DNA of 64,000 nt from positions 1 through 64,000 of the forward strand of contig CAZPBY010000045.1 in the NCBI GenBank assembly GCA_964584785.1. The letters are read 5' to 3'. Under the pieces are notes generated by a model. That model worked only from the letters and a program-made list of their open reading frames with translations. It did not search any database and was not told where the DNA came from. This document shows positions 62,433-64,000 of this stretch, one piece after another; position 1 is the first letter of the stretch, and each line of letters opens with the position of its first letter. The translations under genes and the position numbers were made by a program. Origin of the DNA: JAHFTY01 sp964584785 (GTDB taxonomy: Bacteria > Acidobacteriota > Terriglobia > 20CM-2-55-15).

Positions 62433-63821
62433 ATGAACGAACTCGTGTTCCTGTCCGCGACGAAGATGGCGGAGCTCATTCGGCAAAAGGAGATTTCTTC
62501 CGAGGAACTGGTGCGCGCCCATCTCGAACGTATTGAGACCGTGAATCCAAAGATCAATGCGGTTGTCCATCTCATCGCAGGGCGAGCACTTGCTGAGGCG
62601 AAAGAGCGGGACGCTGAAATTTCGCGTGGCTTACAGGGACGCCCATTGCAGGGCGTACCCATGACCGTTAAGGATTCGCTGGAAACCGCCGGTGTGGTGA
62701 CAACCAGCGGGACGTTGGGACGCGCCAATCACATCCCGGATCGAGACGCGAGCACGGTTGCGCTTCTTCGCAACGCGGGAGCCGTCCTTCTCGGCAAGAC
62801 GAACGTTCCAGAGCTGTGCCTCGCCTTCGAGTCGGACAATCTGCTTCACGGCCGCACGAACAACCCATACGATCCGACGAAAACGTCTGGCGGCAGCAGC
62901 GGCGGAGAAGCGGCCATCATCGCGGCGGGCGGTTCACCCATGGGACTCGGGAGCGACGCCGGCGGCAGTGTGCGTCTTCCCGCGCATTTCTGCGGGATCG
63001 CCACGATCAAGCCGACGTCCGGAAGACTTCCAAAAACCGGCCACTATCTTCCACCAGGCGGCATAGCCGATCGTCTGTGGCAGGTCGGTCCGATGGCGCG
63101 ATTGGTGGACGATCTCAAGCTTCTGTTACCTCTCCTTGCGCAGCCCGACGGCATTGACGCCTCCGTAGTCCCGATGCCTTTACGCAGTCCGGATCTCGTC
63201 GCGCTTAGTTCCCTGCGAGTCGCCTTCTACACGGATAACGGTGTGTCCCCAGCGACTAAGGAAACGGCGGAAACGGTGCGGCGTGCAGCATCCGCAGTAG
63301 CGGACGCCGGCGCTGTGGTCGAAGAAGCAAGGCCTGATGGCGTGGATGTCTCCTCCCGAATGTGGTGCGACATTATCGCTCCGGACGGCGGTGCCGGTCT
63401 TCTTGCGCTCCTGGCCGACATCGGCACGACGCAGTTTCATCCATTGCTGGAGCAGTTCATGGACATCGTGAGCGAGCGGGCCCGGACAACAACGGAGCTT
63501 CTGGAACTGGCCGGCGAATGGGACGCGGTGCGAACGAGGATGCTCGGTTTTCTTTCGAAGTACGATGCGATTGTCTGCCCCGTCGCCGCATCACCCGCCA
63601 TTCCGCATGGACTTTCCTACGAGCAGCTCGACATCTTCACGTACACGATCGCTTTCAACTTCAGCGGCTGGCCTGCGGCGACCGTTCGTTGCGGGACATC
63701 GCCCGAAGGTTTGCCGATCGGCGTGCAGATTGTTGCCCACCCGTGGCGCGAGGACGTCGCGCTGGCTCTGGCGCGACATCTGGAGCGTTCGTTCGGAGGC
63801 TGGATTCCACCCCGGTTGTGA
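62433..63821 (+). CDS. Amidase-signature family hydrolase (GatA-like)
   Basis: A 462-residue amidase with complete signature: Lys in GVPMTVKDSLETAG (about 72-85), cis-Ser in KTSGGSSGGEAAII, and nucleophile Ser in GSDAGGSVRLPAHF. The start is ATG 62433, which begins with the family N-terminus (LVFLSATKMAELIRQKEISS); another frame start at 62415 is less likely. No signal peptide, so cytoplasmic. GatA of the amidotransferase complex would normally be beside gatB or gatC, which are absent here, so a general amidase is more likely. Weak ribosome-binding site. Confidence 0.88.
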   Translation: MNELVFLSATKMAELIRQKEISSEELVRAHLERIETVNPKINAVVHLIAGRALAEAKERDAEISRGLQGRPLQGVPMTVKDSLETAGVVTTSGTLGRANHIPDRDASTVALLRNAGAVLLGKTNVPELCLAFESDNLLHGRTNNPYDPTKTSGGSSGGEAAIIAAGGSPMGLGSDAGGSVRLPAHFCGIATIKPTSGRLPKTGHYLPPGGIADRLWQVGPMARLVDDLKLLLPLLAQPDGIDASVVPMPLRSPDLVALSSLRVAFYTDNGVSPATKETAETVRRAASAVADAGAVVEEARPDGVDVSSRMWCDIIAPDGGAGLLALLADIGTTQFHPLLEQFMDIVSERARTTTELLELAGEWDAVRTRMLGFLSKYDAIVCPVAASPAIPHGLSYEQLDIFTYTIAFNFSGWPAATVRCGTSPEGLPIGVQIVAHPWREDVALALARHLERSFGGWIPPRL

Positions 63822-63895
63822 TAAATTGAAGCCCCCCTGTGAACGAAGACAAAGACAACGACGACTCGTAAACCGCACGACAATTTGAGGTGCAT

Positions 63896-64000
63896 ATGAA
63901 GCGATTTGCCTTTTCGGTCTTAATCCTTGCTGTGGTCTTCTTTGTTTGTTCGACTCCTGGAATCGCTCAATCCAACGGCATCGTAAAAGGGGTGGTGAAG
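63896..64000 (+). CDS. Start of exported protein, truncated by window edge
   Basis: ATG 63896, preceded by TTGAGG, opens 35 codons. The signal peptide (KRFAFSVLILAVVFFVCSTP) ends near GIAQS, and the mature start SNGIVKGVVK resembles the carboxypeptidase regulatory-like beginning of Acidobacteriota TonB-dependent receptors. The rest is outside the window. Confidence 0.6.
   Translation, partial: MKRFAFSVLILAVVFFVCSTPGIAQSNGIVKGVVK

Overview
The window is about 64 kb of moderately GC-rich bacterial DNA, densely coded on both strands, with no rRNA, tRNA or CRISPR array that I could recognise. The gene content points to Acidobacteriota or a close relative (inference from gene families only): DUF1592/DUF1588/DUF1585 haem proteins paired with a DUF1552 protein, several FG-GAP/ASPIC-UnbV proteins paired with TPR proteins, Tat-exported amidases, imidazolonepropionase-like amidohydrolases, very large secreted Ig-like/BACON proteins, and at the right edge the start of a gene that resembles a TonB-dependent receptor.

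Layout. 0-4.1 kb: enolase on the minus strand, diverging from a histidine kinase/response regulator pair. 4.1-7.4 kb: a DUF1592-type cytochrome followed at 9 bp by a short ECF sigma factor, then a DUF1028 protein. 7.5-9.3 kb: a small accessory patch that looks richer in A+T, with a frameshifted small basic protein gene, a HicA/HicB toxin-antitoxin pair, a small orphan protein, a strong intrinsic terminator and a decayed IS1-like transposase start. 9.4-12.9 kb: PEGA, TPR/TonB-C and TPR proteins. 13.0-17.5 kb: amidohydrolase, amidase, a small Tat-signal protein and a lipoprotein amidohydrolase. 17.9-38.5 kb: a 20-kb block of four secreted proteins, three of them above 2,000 residues. The first carries Asp-box, NPDIL-repeat, Ig-like and NHL-propeller regions; the other two are tandem paralogues of Ig-like and BACON repeats that flank a smaller secreted protein. 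38.5-50.3 kb: a metallo-beta-lactamase, then a minus-strand run of amidase, TPR, FG-GAP/UnbV, DUF1592 cytochrome, DUF1552 and ankyrin genes. 50.4-62.4 kb: an Hsp70-like protein, a second TPR-UnbV pair, and a divergent operon of a five-haem-motif cytochrome with TPR, an UnbV protein and a TPR-UnbV fusion. 62.4-64 kb: a third amidase and the truncated last gene.

How the parts relate. Most products carry export signals, so this is mainly an envelope and periplasm gene neighbourhood. TPR proteins are translated directly ahead of FG-GAP/UnbV proteins with 4-bp ATGA overlaps at three loci and are fused to one at a fourth, which argues for a recurring functional unit. Two families of interspersed palindromic repeats lie between these genes. 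One copy lies inside the signal-peptide codons of an UnbV gene, much like Rickettsia palindromic elements. That insertion, the repeated TPR-UnbV architecture and the NPDIL repeat protein are the most unusual observations.
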